Positions 16,477-25,648 of a stretch of 60,925 bases of DNA are shown piece after piece. The translations under genes were made by a program, and so were the position numbers. The notes under the pieces are model-generated. The model did no database searches. It was not told where the DNA came from and was given only the letters and a program-made list of their open reading frames with translations. The first letter of the stretch is position 1. Each line of letters starts with the position of its first letter. Origin of the DNA: Bdellovibrionales bacterium (GTDB lineage: Bacteria > Bdellovibrionota > Bacteriovoracia > Bacteriovoracales > Bacteriovoracaceae); NCBI GenBank assembly GCA_030638415.1, contig DAOWEO010000076.1, positions 1-60,925 on the forward strand, written 5' to 3'.

Positions 16477-18870
16477 TTACAATTGGCGTTTTCTGTAACT
16501 AACGCCAAATAATACAAAGATCATTGCTGTCATAACATACAACCATATTGGAATTGGGACAGGATCTCCTTTAGCATAGGAGTGTAATCCTGCAAGATAA
16601 TAATTTACACCTAAGTAGGTCATTAAGATCGAATAGAATGTAGTGACGGAAGCGACAGAAAAAAAGTATTCTGAATAAATCTTTTTGACATAATAAGTAT
16701 GTAAAATAAGTGCATATAAAATAATTGAAACCCATGACCAAGTCTCTTTAGGATCCCATGACCAGTAAGATCCCCAGCTTTCATTCGCCCAGATTCCTCC
16801 CAAGAAAGTTCCAATAGTAAGTAGGGCTAATCCAACAAAAATACTCATATGGTTAAAATAATTTAGCTCCCTAATAGTCAGTGCCGTCCTACGGTTATTA
16901 TTATCCTTTAAAACCATAAGAAGTAAGTTGGTAAGACCTAAGCAAGCTGATATTGCTAAAAAACCATAACTAGAAGTAATAATACTAACGTGAATCGTTA
17001 ACCAATATGATTTAAGCACAGGAACTAAAGAGCTAATTTGTGGATCCATCCAGCTCAAGTGTGCAACACCTAATGCCAAGGAGGAAAATAACATCGCCAC
17101 AGAAAGCAAAAGTAAATTTTTACGAAAAACAAAAAAGACAATACCCCCAAAGAGGGTTGCCCACGCGATAAAAACCATACTTTCATAACCATCACTAATA
17201 GGTGCCCGACCAGCAATATACCAGCGTAGGCCAAGACCAAAAACAAAAAATGCCATCGTAATTAATGCCACACCTAAAGCAAGACCGTGTACTTTTTCAT
17301 CTCGTAATTTTGTAGACAACGTCGAGACAAAGCCCATTACAAGAAAAAATAGTGCAAATGGTGCTAAAAAAAGTGCCAAGCGCTGAAAAATTTTCCACTC
17401 ATTAAAAAGTAGTTCCCACTGCAGTTTATCGTGATTAGGAACAAGCTCAGGTGAATACTTCACCTGCCACTGTGCAATTTGCTTAATACGTTTATCAGCA
17501 CCGTGCCAATCTCCATTTTTTACAAAAAAGAGATATTCAGACATCAACTTTTGATATTCCTGTGGAGCCTGTGGACTTAGAGCATCTCCTAGTGGTGCCC
17601 ACTTACGTGCTTCTCCTGTAAAATCTGGTAAGCACTTATAAAAACTTCCAAGAGATGCCATATAAAAGGCATTCATCCTTTCATTCAGCTTGATTAGCTC
17701 CTTTTCAAAAGTTCCACGTTTCCCTGGCGCTGTTTTTTGTGCAAGCTCTGAATCCTGCTTAAAAATATATCCACCGCGTTCATCAAAAAATTTCTCATAA
17801 GCAATACGCTTTTGTTTTTTATCAACCCCTAACCTCTTTTTTACTAGAGGGTGGTGTACATAAATCATCGGTTGAGCTTTCCAATAATCAGGTTCCAAAA
17901 ATAGAGATAGTAAAACCTGGTTATGATTCATCCCTTCAAATGATGTCTTTTTAGAAATTTTATTCAGTACCTCTTCAGAGATAGTATCGACAGGCATAAT
18001 ACGGCCACGAAAAGTCTGGACAGGCAAAGCAGCTAAAACCTTATCAGCATGAAAAAGATCAACAGCAATTTGTGGTGAAGCCATTAAAGGCTTTACTGTA
18101 AAAAGTAGTAAGCCGATAAGCACCATTAAATTTAATTTTTCTGCCTGTATCTTTTTTAACCGTAAAGACAACTTAGAAAAAAGTGAATTTCGATCAAAAA
18201 GATTAAAAAAGAGACCTGCAAACAAAATAAAATACCCAATATATGTAGGCCACATACCAGGATCATCAGTCACAGAGAGAATTGTTCCAAACTCATCAGG
18301 GTCATATGATGCTTGATAAAAACGCAAACCCTTATGAATCATAATGTTGTTCATAAAAATATGAAATGGCTTAATCATCTTTCCGTCTTCATAAATTTCT
18401 ACAAAGCTAGCATAACTTGATGGTGCATTATTACCAGGGTAGCGATCTAATTTAAAATCTGTTAATTTCACAGAAAAAGGCATCTTATACGTTCCAATAA
18501 CTTTGTTATCGATACTGTGAATTGGAAACTCACTCTTCATTTCACCTTCACGTAAATGCAGGCTACCATTCATTCCCAGAAAATGACTCAATCCTCCACC
18601 CAAAAAGACCAAAACTAATCCAAAATGAATTGCGAGTGTCGTCACTTTTTTTAGGCGAAACATCTTAAACTTAAATGCATGAACTACCATACTTATAATG
18701 AGTAGGGTCTGTAGTAACTCAAACCACCAAGCATAGTAGACATTTACATTTGCAGTTGCCCTACCAAAATCATTTTCAATAATTGTGGCATAACCACAAG
18801 CAAAAGCATAAATTGCACCAAACAGGAGTACCAATTTCATATCACCAAAAATATCAATAATCTTTTTCAA
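16477..18870 (-). CDS. ccsBA: Fused cytochrome c synthase CcsBA (System II)
   Basis: This 797-residue inner-membrane protein joins a ResB/CcsB part and a CcsA part. Residues 1-240 have three membrane segments and HLREGEMKSEFPIHS; residues about 265-475 are a periplasmic stretch; about eight helices follow with the haem-handling WWD-type motif WGSYWSWDPKETWSW near residue 710. The fused protein exports haem and attaches it to apocytochrome c. Such fusions are known in epsilonproteobacteria and Bacteroidetes. It starts at a TTG with GAGG eight bases upstream; no ATG fits better. No other maturation gene (CcdA, ResA) is adjacent. Confidence 0.93.
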   Translation of the reverse strand: MKKIIDIFGDMKLVLLFGAIYAFACGYATIIENDFGRATANVNVYYAWWFELLQTLLIISMVVHAFKFKMFRLKKVTTLAIHFGLVLVFLGGGLSHFLGMNGSLHLREGEMKSEFPIHSIDNKVIGTYKMPFSVKLTDFKLDRYPGNNAPSSYASFVEIYEDGKMIKPFHIFMNNIMIHKGLRFYQASYDPDEFGTILSVTDDPGMWPTYIGYFILFAGLFFNLFDRNSLFSKLSLRLKKIQAEKLNLMVLIGLLLFTVKPLMASPQIAVDLFHADKVLAALPVQTFRGRIMPVDTISEEVLNKISKKTSFEGMNHNQVLLSLFLEPDYWKAQPMIYVHHPLVKKRLGVDKKQKRIAYEKFFDERGGYIFKQDSELAQKTAPGKRGTFEKELIKLNERMNAFYMASLGSFYKCLPDFTGEARKWAPLGDALSPQAPQEYQKLMSEYLFFVKNGDWHGADKRIKQIAQWQVKYSPELVPNHDKLQWELLFNEWKIFQRLALFLAPFALFFLVMGFVSTLSTKLRDEKVHGLALGVALITMAFFVFGLGLRWYIAGRAPISDGYESMVFIAWATLFGGIVFFVFRKNLLLLSVAMLFSSLALGVAHLSWMDPQISSLVPVLKSYWLTIHVSIITSSYGFLAISACLGLTNLLLMVLKDNNNRRTALTIRELNYFNHMSIFVGLALLTIGTFLGGIWANESWGSYWSWDPKETWSWVSIILYALILHTYYVKKIYSEYFFSVASVTTFYSILMTYLGVNYYLAGLHSYAKGDPVPIPIWLYVMTAMIFVLFGVSYRKRQL

Positions 18871-18941
18871 ATTATATCCTCTGATTTAAGTCTTTTTTTA
18901 ACGTATTTAAGTAGATAGACATTAGCATAGCAAAAAGAGAA

Positions 18942-18973
18942 GTGCCAGTAGCATAAATTAAATTACTGGCACC
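18942..18973 (-). terminator. Terminator after fbaA
   Basis: A perfect 9-bp stem (GTGCCAGTA / TACTGGCAC) with a 14-base loop lies 14 bases beyond the fbaA stop and is followed on the minus strand by TTCTCTTTTT. Confidence 0.75.
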
Positions 18974-18986
18974 AGATTAGGCAATA

Positions 18987-20039
18987 TTAAATTTTCAGAT
19001 CACGAAAAGCTTGATCACAGCGAGCGACAAAAGTCTCCTCCCCCTTTCTCAACCATTTTCTAGGATCATAATAACCTTTATTAGGCTTATCATCTCCATC
19101 TGGGTTTCCAATTTGAGTTTTAAGATAATCAAGATTACCAGTAATGTAATCTCTCACGCCTGTCATAAATACCCACTGCATGTCTGTATCAAGATTCATC
19201 TTAATGACACCATAAGAGACGGCTTCTTTAATCTCTTCTTGCGTTGATCCTGAACCACCATGAAAAACAAAATTAACAGGATTTCCACTAAGTCCAAGTT
19301 TTTCACAAAGGTAAGCCTGTGAATTTTTCAAAATAATAGGAGTCAATTGAACATTTCCTGGCTTATATACCCCGTGAACATTTCCAAAAGAGGCTGCAAT
19401 TGTAAAATTATTACTAATTTTACTCAATGTTTCATAAGCATAAAAGACATCTTCAGGCTGAGTATATAGCTTAGAGTTGTCGATATTAGTATTATCAACT
19501 CCATCCTCTTCACCACCTGTACACCCTAGCTCAATCTCAATGCCACACTCAATTTTATTCAACTTTGCAAAGTAATCTGCACACGTTTGAACATTCTCTT
19601 CTAGGCTCTCTTCCGATAGGTCCAACATGTGAGAGCTAAAAAGTGGTTTTTTGTTTTTTTCATAAAAATCAACTCCTGCATCGATCAGGCCATCAATCCA
19701 TGGTAGTAATTTTTTTGCTGCATGGTCGGTATGTAGTACAACTGTGACACCGTATACCTCTGCTAAGTGGTGTACGTGCTGCGCAGCAACTACGGCTCCG
19801 GCAATAGCTGCTTTTTGTCCATCATTACTAAGGGACTTTCCAGCATAAAAATGAGCACCACCATTAGATAATTGTACAATTACGGGAGTATCCATATTTT
19901 TAGCTGATTCCATAACTGCATTAATCGAATCAGTTCCAATAATATTAACTGCTGGCAGTGCAAAACTACCATCTTTAGCATATTTATAAAGTTCAACCAA
20001 CTCTTTGCCATAAATGACACCTGCTTTAAATTGTCCCAT
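18987..20039 (-). CDS. fbaA: Class II fructose-bisphosphate aldolase
   Basis: This 350-residue cytoplasmic zinc enzyme cleaves fructose 1,6-bisphosphate into dihydroxyacetone phosphate and glyceraldehyde 3-phosphate. It follows E. coli FbaA closely: FALPAVN, TDSINAV, VVLHTDHAAKKLLPWIDGL (zinc His and catalytic Asp), LFSSHMLDLSEE, EIELGCTGGEEDGVDN, SFGNVHGVYKPGN, FHGGSGST and the C-terminal YYDPRKWLR. Length (359 in E. coli) and motifs are complete. AAGGAGG lies just upstream of the ATG. It has its own terminator and looks monocistronic. Confidence 0.98.
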   Translation of the reverse strand: MGQFKAGVIYGKELVELYKYAKDGSFALPAVNIIGTDSINAVMESAKNMDTPVIVQLSNGGAHFYAGKSLSNDGQKAAIAGAVVAAQHVHHLAEVYGVTVVLHTDHAAKKLLPWIDGLIDAGVDFYEKNKKPLFSSHMLDLSEESLEENVQTCADYFAKLNKIECGIEIELGCTGGEEDGVDNTNIDNSKLYTQPEDVFYAYETLSKISNNFTIAASFGNVHGVYKPGNVQLTPIILKNSQAYLCEKLGLSGNPVNFVFHGGSGSTQEEIKEAVSYGVIKMNLDTDMQWVFMTGVRDYITGNLDYLKTQIGNPDGDDKPNKGYYDPRKWLRKGEETFVARCDQAFRDLKI

Positions 20040-20155
20040 TTTTCCTCCTTAAGGTTATAAACTGCAAAAAGTCTAGGCCCTTTTTTTTTTATGGGTCAAT
20101 GCCCTATAATTACCTTATATAATATTATTTGGTTATTCTCACATGGAGTGTGAAC

Positions 20156-21124
20156 ATGAAAAGTATTCAAAAATTTAAAGAGGGTGAAAACCTTGTAAAA
20201 GAAAATACGATTTCACGAAAACTGTTTATTATAAGGAAGGGAAAAGTCAGAGTTTTCAAACACTATTTCAACCAAAAAATTACCCTTGCTGTCTTAGAAG
20301 CAGGTGAAGTTGTGGGTGAGCTAAGTTTTTTTGATGCAAATCCTCGTTCAGCTTCAGTAGAAGCAATATCTGATGTTGAAGCCATTGTTATTGATGGTGC
20401 TGATGATAAGCAGATGGAAAAAATTCCCACTTGGGTGGTAAGTGTTTTAAAAAATACCTTTAAACGCTTTCGTGAGATGGACCAAGAGATCACCCTTTTA
20501 AAAAGTATGTATGATTTTCAAAAAAAATCTCAAAAAATCGACAATGTATCAAAAACTCTTTACATGGAAATCCTTCGTGCCAACAAGACCATTTCCATGC
20601 TCGCAGCACAACACGATCAGCAGCATCCCGGTATTCCATTTAACTGGGATATTATAGCAAAAGATATCGACAATATTATGGGTAAAAAATATATTAATTT
20701 AGGGAAATACCTCAGAGAGTTAGTACACAGCGGCATGATAACAAAAGATGGTGACAGCAATAATTATTTTCTGGATCAACAAAAAATTGAAGATTTTAAT
20801 AGTTATATTAATGCACAAATAGAAAATGGTAGTTTTTTACTTATTACCCAAAGTGCTCTGGCCATACTTCTTAGCCTTATTGAGTCCAGTGGTAAGGAGC
20901 CAGCCGACAATGCTGCATCTAGTGATCAAGCGGTTAATCAAGGTATTTTTAAACATAAGCATATCCCTCTTTTTGAAGAAGCACTGAAAGAATTAGGTGA
21001 CTTAAAAATTCTTAATATTCAGCCCGATGGCATACTACTATTTAAACCAAATGACATTCAGCAGCATTACATTTATCAAAGTATTTTAAAAAACTTTGAC
21101 CATTCTATTTTATATTCTTCATAA
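20156..21124 (+). CDS. Cyclic-nucleotide-binding (Crp-like sensor) domain protein
   Basis: The 322-residue protein begins with a cyclic-nucleotide-binding beta-barrel (residues about 1-110; RKGKVRVFKH, EAGEVVGELSFFDANPRSASVEA). The phosphate-binding cassette G-E-L...R-S-A is well kept, so cAMP or cGMP binding is plausible. The remaining 200 residues are helical and contain no helix-turn-helix that I recognise; they may be a PatA/DUF4388-like scaffold or an unknown output. The ATG at 20156 is preferred because GGAG lies eight bases upstream. It is monocistronic and divergent from fbaA. A cAMP phosphodiesterase homologue lies at 52.2 kb. Confidence 0.85.
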   Translation: MKSIQKFKEGENLVKENTISRKLFIIRKGKVRVFKHYFNQKITLAVLEAGEVVGELSFFDANPRSASVEAISDVEAIVIDGADDKQMEKIPTWVVSVLKNTFKRFREMDQEITLLKSMYDFQKKSQKIDNVSKTLYMEILRANKTISMLAAQHDQQHPGIPFNWDIIAKDIDNIMGKKYINLGKYLRELVHSGMITKDGDSNNYFLDQQKIEDFNSYINAQIENGSFLLITQSALAILLSLIESSGKEPADNAASSDQAVNQGIFKHKHIPLFEEALKELGDLKILNIQPDGILLFKPNDIQQHYIYQSILKNFDHSILYSS

Positions 21125-21216
21125 GATACTGTTTTCACTGTGACACATCGCACATAAGCAAGAAGTAAGTTTTACATCGTTTACAGCTTGTCTTATTTTC
21201 AGCTAGACTGTCGCCG

Positions 21217-22845
21217 ATGCTAAAACTTACAAGCTACATTCTTACAATTCCCCTACTCTTAATCTTTCTTCAAAGTGGATATGCTGCGATCACTACTAGT
21301 ACTGAGCGCGACAACGACTCCTACTATAAGCAGTGTGAGTATAATAAGACATATATTATAAAAAATAGCATCAAGGTTAGCTGCCTAAAAAATTACCATC
21401 ATTATAACTCTTCTGCATTCAAGAAATACTACTCTCCAACTACTGCGCAGTCACAAGTGAAAATTGCTAACTTTAACTTATGGCATCCTGGCCAACGAAA
21501 AAGTATTTTTAAAGATTACGCACTTGTAGCAAAAATAATAAACCGTTGGGATATTCTCTCAGCCCTGGAGCTACAAGCTGTAGTTGGGCCTGACCTGGCT
21601 CATAACACAGCACTACTTAAATTTATTGCAACGACTCCAACTAAAATTAAAAAGCTACAAAACAAGCTAGCAATTACGACTGCACCAAAAGAACGAGCAA
21701 ATCTACTCGCAGACATTGCAAAACTAACAAAGGAGCTCAAACAAGCTCCATCGCTCTATCGTCAGCCTGGATATATCTCTATCCTCATAGAGCTGCGTAA
21801 ATTAGATCCTAGCTGGGCACTACTGCTAAGCTCTAAAGGTGAAGCAGCCAGAGAGCGTAATGTCCAAGAGCTAACTGGTTTTTTCTATCGTGCAACAAAA
21901 GTCAGGCCGCAATCCAATCCTTTTTGCCGCCAATATAAAACAAGAAATCGTGGCAATCCTTTTGGATGTACCCCTGACTTTGATGGAAAATTTTTAGATA
22001 TACCTTATAAAAATTATTTTTCTCGTAGACCATTTATGGGTAGCTTTAGTAGTGGAGAGTTTGCTTTTACCCTTATTGCAAGCCACTTTGTGTTTAACTC
22101 TCCACGTGATCCTGCAATCAAACAAGCAATTTTAAAAGACGTCTTTAATGCCACTACTATCGAAGAACTTGGTAAAGGAGTCTATCCTACAAACTACGCA
22201 CGACTTGCAGAACTAAAAATGACAATGCAGTTTTTACAACGATACCAAGTACAATATAATGATAATAACTTAATACTAACAGGTGATCTCAATATAAAAT
22301 CTGACAACCCTTTTGCTAAAAAAGTTATTAATGAGGCAGGTCAAAATAACTGGGAACTACTAATTCAAAAAAAGACAAGTACTACATATCGGCGCTTTAA
22401 TGTTAGTGGTGCCGAAACTTATGGGCTGTCTAGTAATTATGACCATTTTGTAATTCAAAAAAATAACCATTTTTGTCGTAATTCACAGGGGCATGTCAAT
22501 GCCAGCAGCTACAATTTAATGCAAGATCCCTTATTAAAAAATGCTATTGACTCAAAATATAAAATTCGTACAGAGAAAAAAAATGCCCAGAATTACTATA
22601 TTGTATCATCTCAAGGAAAGCTAAAAGGCAAAAAGCTATGGAACTCATTTAAAGCACGATGGTCAGCACGTAAAACGATCAAAAATGGACATATTGTTAT
22701 AGATACACTCAAGCAACAATCTACAATATTAAACTTTAAGCGCCGAGTACTAGATTCTCAACTACAAGATCGAACATATTATCGTTATATACATGAAGTT
22801 ATTAGTGATCATTTACCAATACAAATGACTTGTGACAATATCTAG
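21217..22845 (+). CDS. Secreted endonuclease/exonuclease/phosphatase-fold protein
   Basis: This 542-residue protein has an N-terminal signal peptide (LTSYILTIPLLLIFLQSGYA). The DNase-I-like fold motifs appear in order: IANFNLWHPG, ALELQ (metal Glu), LTGDLNIKS (GDxN), SNYDHF, and near the end ISDHLPI (SDH). An insert of about 150 residues separates the first two metal motifs from the core. Substrate could be DNA or phosphoesters; the DNase-I-like motif set makes a nuclease the first guess. No good Shine-Dalgarno is seen before the ATG. It is the second secreted nuclease candidate in the window after the one at 15.6 kb. Confidence 0.85.
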   Translation: MLKLTSYILTIPLLLIFLQSGYAAITTSTERDNDSYYKQCEYNKTYIIKNSIKVSCLKNYHHYNSSAFKKYYSPTTAQSQVKIANFNLWHPGQRKSIFKDYALVAKIINRWDILSALELQAVVGPDLAHNTALLKFIATTPTKIKKLQNKLAITTAPKERANLLADIAKLTKELKQAPSLYRQPGYISILIELRKLDPSWALLLSSKGEAARERNVQELTGFFYRATKVRPQSNPFCRQYKTRNRGNPFGCTPDFDGKFLDIPYKNYFSRRPFMGSFSSGEFAFTLIASHFVFNSPRDPAIKQAILKDVFNATTIEELGKGVYPTNYARLAELKMTMQFLQRYQVQYNDNNLILTGDLNIKSDNPFAKKVINEAGQNNWELLIQKKTSTTYRRFNVSGAETYGLSSNYDHFVIQKNNHFCRNSQGHVNASSYNLMQDPLLKNAIDSKYKIRTEKKNAQNYYIVSSQGKLKGKKLWNSFKARWSARKTIKNGHIVIDTLKQQSTILNFKRRVLDSQLQDRTYYRYIHEVISDHLPIQMTCDNI

Positions 22846-22868
22846 GTGCCATACTAAATAGCACCTAG
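22842..22868. repeat. Inverted repeat between convergent genes (possible bidirectional terminator)
   Basis: A perfect 8-bp stem CTAGGTGC / GCACCTAG with an 11-base loop overlaps the stop codon of the nuclease gene and precedes the 3' end of the hibernation-factor gene. It lacks T runs on both sides, so intrinsic termination would be weak. Confidence 0.55.
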
Positions 22869-22887
22869 AACTAAATACTTTAAAGCT

Positions 22888-23217
22888 TTATTCTGTATCG
22901 TAAAACTCAGCGTCACTACCTTTGCGGTGGATTTTCTCTTTCATTTGTTCTTTCTTTTTTTGTAACTGCTTCTCTAACTTACCGATAACTCCGTCAAAGG
23001 TATGGTATAGATTAGAGTCATCACTAGTAGCATGAAAAGTGAACTGATCTCCACTAACTTTTACCTCTGAACAGTGCTTACCTGCTTCTACAGAACAGGT
23101 CCAATTAACATCTATTTTACCATTAAAATATTTTTTTAATTTCCTAGCTTTCTGCTGGATTTTATCTTCAATAGAAGGTGTAGATTCTAAATGCCTATAA
23201 GTTGTTTTTAAGTTCAT
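22888..23217 (-). CDS. hpf: Ribosome hibernation promoting factor (HPF/RaiA family, short form)
   Basis: This 109-residue protein binds the small ribosomal subunit and blocks translation in stationary or starved cells. It shows the S30AE fold pattern: IEDKIQQKARKLKKYF, then alternating strands (VKVSGDQFTFHATSDD), then DGVIGKLEKQLQKKKEQMKEK. It lacks the C-terminal dimerisation domain of long HPF, so it is the short type. GGAGG lies just before the ATG. In predatory bacteria with a non-growing attack phase such a factor would be useful (inference). Confidence 0.93.
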   Translation of the reverse strand: MNLKTTYRHLESTPSIEDKIQQKARKLKKYFNGKIDVNWTCSVEAGKHCSEVKVSGDQFTFHATSDDSNLYHTFDGVIGKLEKQLQKKKEQMKEKIHRKGSDAEFYDTE

Positions 23218-23328
23218 ATAATTCCTCCATGGATCAAAAGTAACTTAGCTTGTGGCAAATCATATCATGTAGATAGTACTGATTCTAGAAAAATTTTCTT
23301 TACTTATCGTAACAAAAAAAACATAATC

Positions 23329-23342
23329 CTGATAATTATCAG
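23329..23342. promoter_or_regulatory. Fnr/Crp-type operator at the start of the Fnr-like gene
   Basis: The perfect 14-bp palindrome CTGATAATTATCAG matches the Fnr half-site pattern TTGAT-N4-ATCAA except for the outermost base pair. It ends 18 bases before the ATG of the Fnr-like regulator and overlaps the probable leader or promoter, which would suit negative autoregulation. Binding by the adjacent product is inference. Confidence 0.6.
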
Positions 23343-23360
23343 TAAAAAAAGGTGACCAAA

Positions 23361-24080
23361 ATGAGTGGAAAGAAAGATCATAATATCTCCTGTGAAGAGT
23401 GTTCTGCACGGGAAAAAGGAATTTTTTGTAAGCTAAAAGATATGGAGCTACAAGAAATTAATAAAAATAAAGTAACAAACATATACAAAAAGGGTCAGAC
23501 TCTATTTTTTCAAGGTAATCCTCCTTATGGACTATACTGCATGAGTTCTGGAAAAGTAAAAGTCTCTAAAATTGGTAATGATGGAAAAGAGTCTATTGTC
23601 AGAATTGCTGTTGCTGGAGATATACTAGGTCATCGTAGCCTGTTTACACATGATTATTACACTGCCACTGCGACAGCATTAGAAAGTTCAACAATTTGTT
23701 TTATAGATAAAAAATATATTCATAAGGCCATCGAAGAAAATCCACTTATATCTACAAATATCATTGAAAAATTATGTATTGATTTAGGAGTTGCAGAAAA
23801 AAAAGTTGCATCTCTTTTTCAAAAAAATGTAAGAGAAAGACTCGCAGAACTTCTTTTACTTTTAAAAGAATCATATGGTATCGAGGAAGAAGAACAGCGC
23901 TGGAAACTCAACATCAAACTAACAAGAGAAGAGATGGCCAGTATGATTGGTGTTGCCAATGAAACACTCATTAGATTCATGACAGAGTTTAAAGATGAAA
24001 AACTGATCGAACAGCAAGGTAAAATTATATATATTATCGATGAAAAAAGACTGATCGAATTCGCAGACCTTTACTACTAA
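23361..24080 (+). CDS. Crp/Fnr family regulator with Fnr-like cysteines
   Basis: The 239-residue protein has an N-terminal Cys cluster (C11-x2-C14-x8-C23), a cyclic-nucleotide-like barrel and a C-terminal winged helix (LTREEMASMIGVANETLIRFM). A fourth Cys at about residue 113 (ALESSTICFID) aligns with E. coli Fnr Cys122 (ALETSMVCEIP). Four ligands are therefore available for an oxygen-sensing [4Fe-4S] cluster, although the third is three residues further away than in E. coli. In the recognition helix Glu and Arg are kept (NETLIRF) while the Fnr Ser is Ile. The ATG at 23361 follows AGGTGA; GTG at 23352 is the alternative. A matching palindrome lies upstream. Confidence 0.9.
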   Translation: MSGKKDHNISCEECSAREKGIFCKLKDMELQEINKNKVTNIYKKGQTLFFQGNPPYGLYCMSSGKVKVSKIGNDGKESIVRIAVAGDILGHRSLFTHDYYTATATALESSTICFIDKKYIHKAIEENPLISTNIIEKLCIDLGVAEKKVASLFQKNVRERLAELLLLLKESYGIEEEEQRWKLNIKLTREEMASMIGVANETLIRFMTEFKDEKLIEQQGKIIYIIDEKRLIEFADLYY

Positions 24081-24090
24081 AATAAAAAAA

Positions 24091-24124
24091 AAAGGGGCCC
24101 CTGCAACTGGCCCCTCTTTTTTTT
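24091..24124 (+). terminator. Rho-independent terminator after the Fnr-like gene
   Basis: A GC-rich stem (AGGGGCC / GGCCCCT) with an 8-10 base loop sits 11 bases after the stop, preceded by ten A and followed by eight T. It may act in both directions. Confidence 0.9.
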
Positions 24125-24284
24125 GGCATCCTGCCAATAACGGTAACTTCCTGTCACCTACTTATTAATTATACGGTAAAAAAAAAATATATGGTAGAAA
24201 AAAAGTATCAGGCAAACTTTTCCTTGATTCTCAAGTGTTTTTTTACCTTTAAAATAAAATAGTACAAAACAAAAGGAATTTCTA

Positions 24285-24608
24285 ATGTTTAGCTTCTTTC
24301 AAGATGAATACCCGACTAAGTTATTCACATACTTTATTCCTGCCCCCCCAAAAAGGATCTCTGGCTATCGTGAAAAACAGCTAGATCGTATGGTAAACGA
24401 AATATTAAAAAATGATTTTAAGTTAAAAGATATAAAAATTACTAGTGTTTCCAACGATGAATTAATGGGCATGTGGGTTATCCTACATCTCCAACCAACT
24501 TCTAAACACGGTAGCATACTAGATATCAACCAACTCTTGGATGAAATTGAGGCTCACGTCTCTCTCCCAATGTCAGAAGATAATACTGATGGCCTTTATC
24601 CAGGTTAA
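24285..24608 (+). CDS. Small hypothetical protein
   Basis: This is a 107-residue soluble protein of unrecognised family. It starts MFSFFQDEYPTKLF and has FIPAPPKRISGYREKQ, a strand GMWVILHLQPTS and an acidic C-terminus. An AAAGGAA sequence lies seven bases before the ATG, and an exonuclease gene follows 20 bases after the stop, so they are probably co-transcribed. Its coding look (no internal stops, ribosome site, operon position) is good, but function is unknown. Confidence 0.75.
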   Translation: MFSFFQDEYPTKLFTYFIPAPPKRISGYREKQLDRMVNEILKNDFKLKDIKITSVSNDELMGMWVILHLQPTSKHGSILDINQLLDEIEAHVSLPMSEDNTDGLYPG

Positions 24609-24628
24609 ACATATAAATAAGGATTTTT

Positions 24629-25216
24629 ATGCGCTATCTCTCATTTGACATTGAAGCTACAGGATTAGAAGAGCATGACCTAATCATTGAATTTGCCATG
24701 GTACCGTTCGATGTAAAAAGTAGAACAATTGAATCTAAACTACAGAAACATTTTTATATAAAATGTCCTAGCTTTGCAGATTTAAAACCACAACTCAATC
24801 CATGGGTTATTGAAAATAATAAAGAGTTAATTCAAAAAGCATCAAGTGAAGGAATTACAATAGAACTCTTTAAACAAGAGCTCATCGATTATTTTGAATC
24901 AGATGAGATTAAAGATTATTTTAATAACCAAAAAGTTATTCTTTTTGGTAAATCGATGAATGCCATTGATCTACCTTTTTTAAACAGAGACTTAGGATGG
25001 GATTTTATGCGCACCTATTTTTCACACCGAGTTAATGACCTTACCTCCTATTCATATAATTTAATTGATATGCGACAACTTCCTGTAGACGCGGAGTCAG
25101 GAGGATGGTTAATGGACCACTTAGGAATGGGAGAAGTTGCTCACACAGCACTTGAGGATGCAGTAAATACTGCTAAAATGTATTTTTTACTATTAGATAA
25201 AGTCCAAGCTAATTAA
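24629..25216 (+). CDS. DEDDh-type 3'-5' exonuclease
   Basis: This 195-residue cytoplasmic protein has the three exonuclease motifs: FDIEATG (Exo I, D-x-E) at the N-terminus, KSMNAIDLPFLNRDL (Exo II) near residue 110, and HTALEDA (Exo III, H...D) near residue 177. This is the DnaQ/oligoribonuclease type of fold. It lacks a polymerase or helicase partner domain, so the substrate (RNA oligomers, tRNA ends or DNA) cannot be told. Its last eight bases overlap the convergent gene at 25209-25640. Confidence 0.88.
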   Translation: MRYLSFDIEATGLEEHDLIIEFAMVPFDVKSRTIESKLQKHFYIKCPSFADLKPQLNPWVIENNKELIQKASSEGITIELFKQELIDYFESDEIKDYFNNQKVILFGKSMNAIDLPFLNRDLGWDFMRTYFSHRVNDLTSYSYNLIDMRQLPVDAESGGWLMDHLGMGEVAHTALEDAVNTAKMYFLLLDKVQAN

Positions 25217-25640
25217 ATAAATTAGAAAAGAAATTCTTTTTGGTATCATCATCTGTTTTAACAAGAGAGCGTGACTCAATAGCTAACTTGTTAAATAGAT
25301 CTTCTGTAGTGTCTACTGTCATTGCAATCTCATTAAACTCACCCAACGATAAAAGTAGTAATGAATCTCGCTTAAAAAAACTTGCGACCTGCAGACAGAA
25401 ATCTTCAAGCTCAGCAAATACGTGAAATGGCCCAAAAATAATTGTTGAACTATACACATCTTTTTGCTCATCAGTTAGAACCTCATCAAAAAGAAACTGA
25501 ATGAATTCTCTATCCTTTAGAATTCCACTTCCATTAAAAAAATAATGGATATAATAAGCAAGCTGATCCTTACCCACTCCTATATTAAAGCGTAAGTTCT
25601 CATGTCCATAAATTGCCATTAAATTAGAATCTTTCATCAT
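25209..25640 (-). CDS. Small hypothetical protein, downstream of the GH42-like gene
   Basis: This 143-residue acidic protein has no recognised family, signal peptide or membrane segment. It contains FNIGVGKDQLAYYIHYFF, KDREFIQFLFDEVL and a central SSTIIFGPFHVFAELEDF. It starts with two consecutive ATG codons (25640 or 25637) eight bases after the stop of the larger upstream gene, so the two are almost certainly co-transcribed and may act together. The 3' end overlaps the convergent exonuclease gene. Confidence 0.75.
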   Translation of the reverse strand: MMKDSNLMAIYGHENLRFNIGVGKDQLAYYIHYFFNGSGILKDREFIQFLFDEVLTDEQKDVYSSTIIFGPFHVFAELEDFCLQVASFFKRDSLLLLSLGEFNEIAMTVDTTEDLFNKLAIESRSLVKTDDDTKKNFFSNLFN

Positions 25641-25648
25641 ATCTCTCG

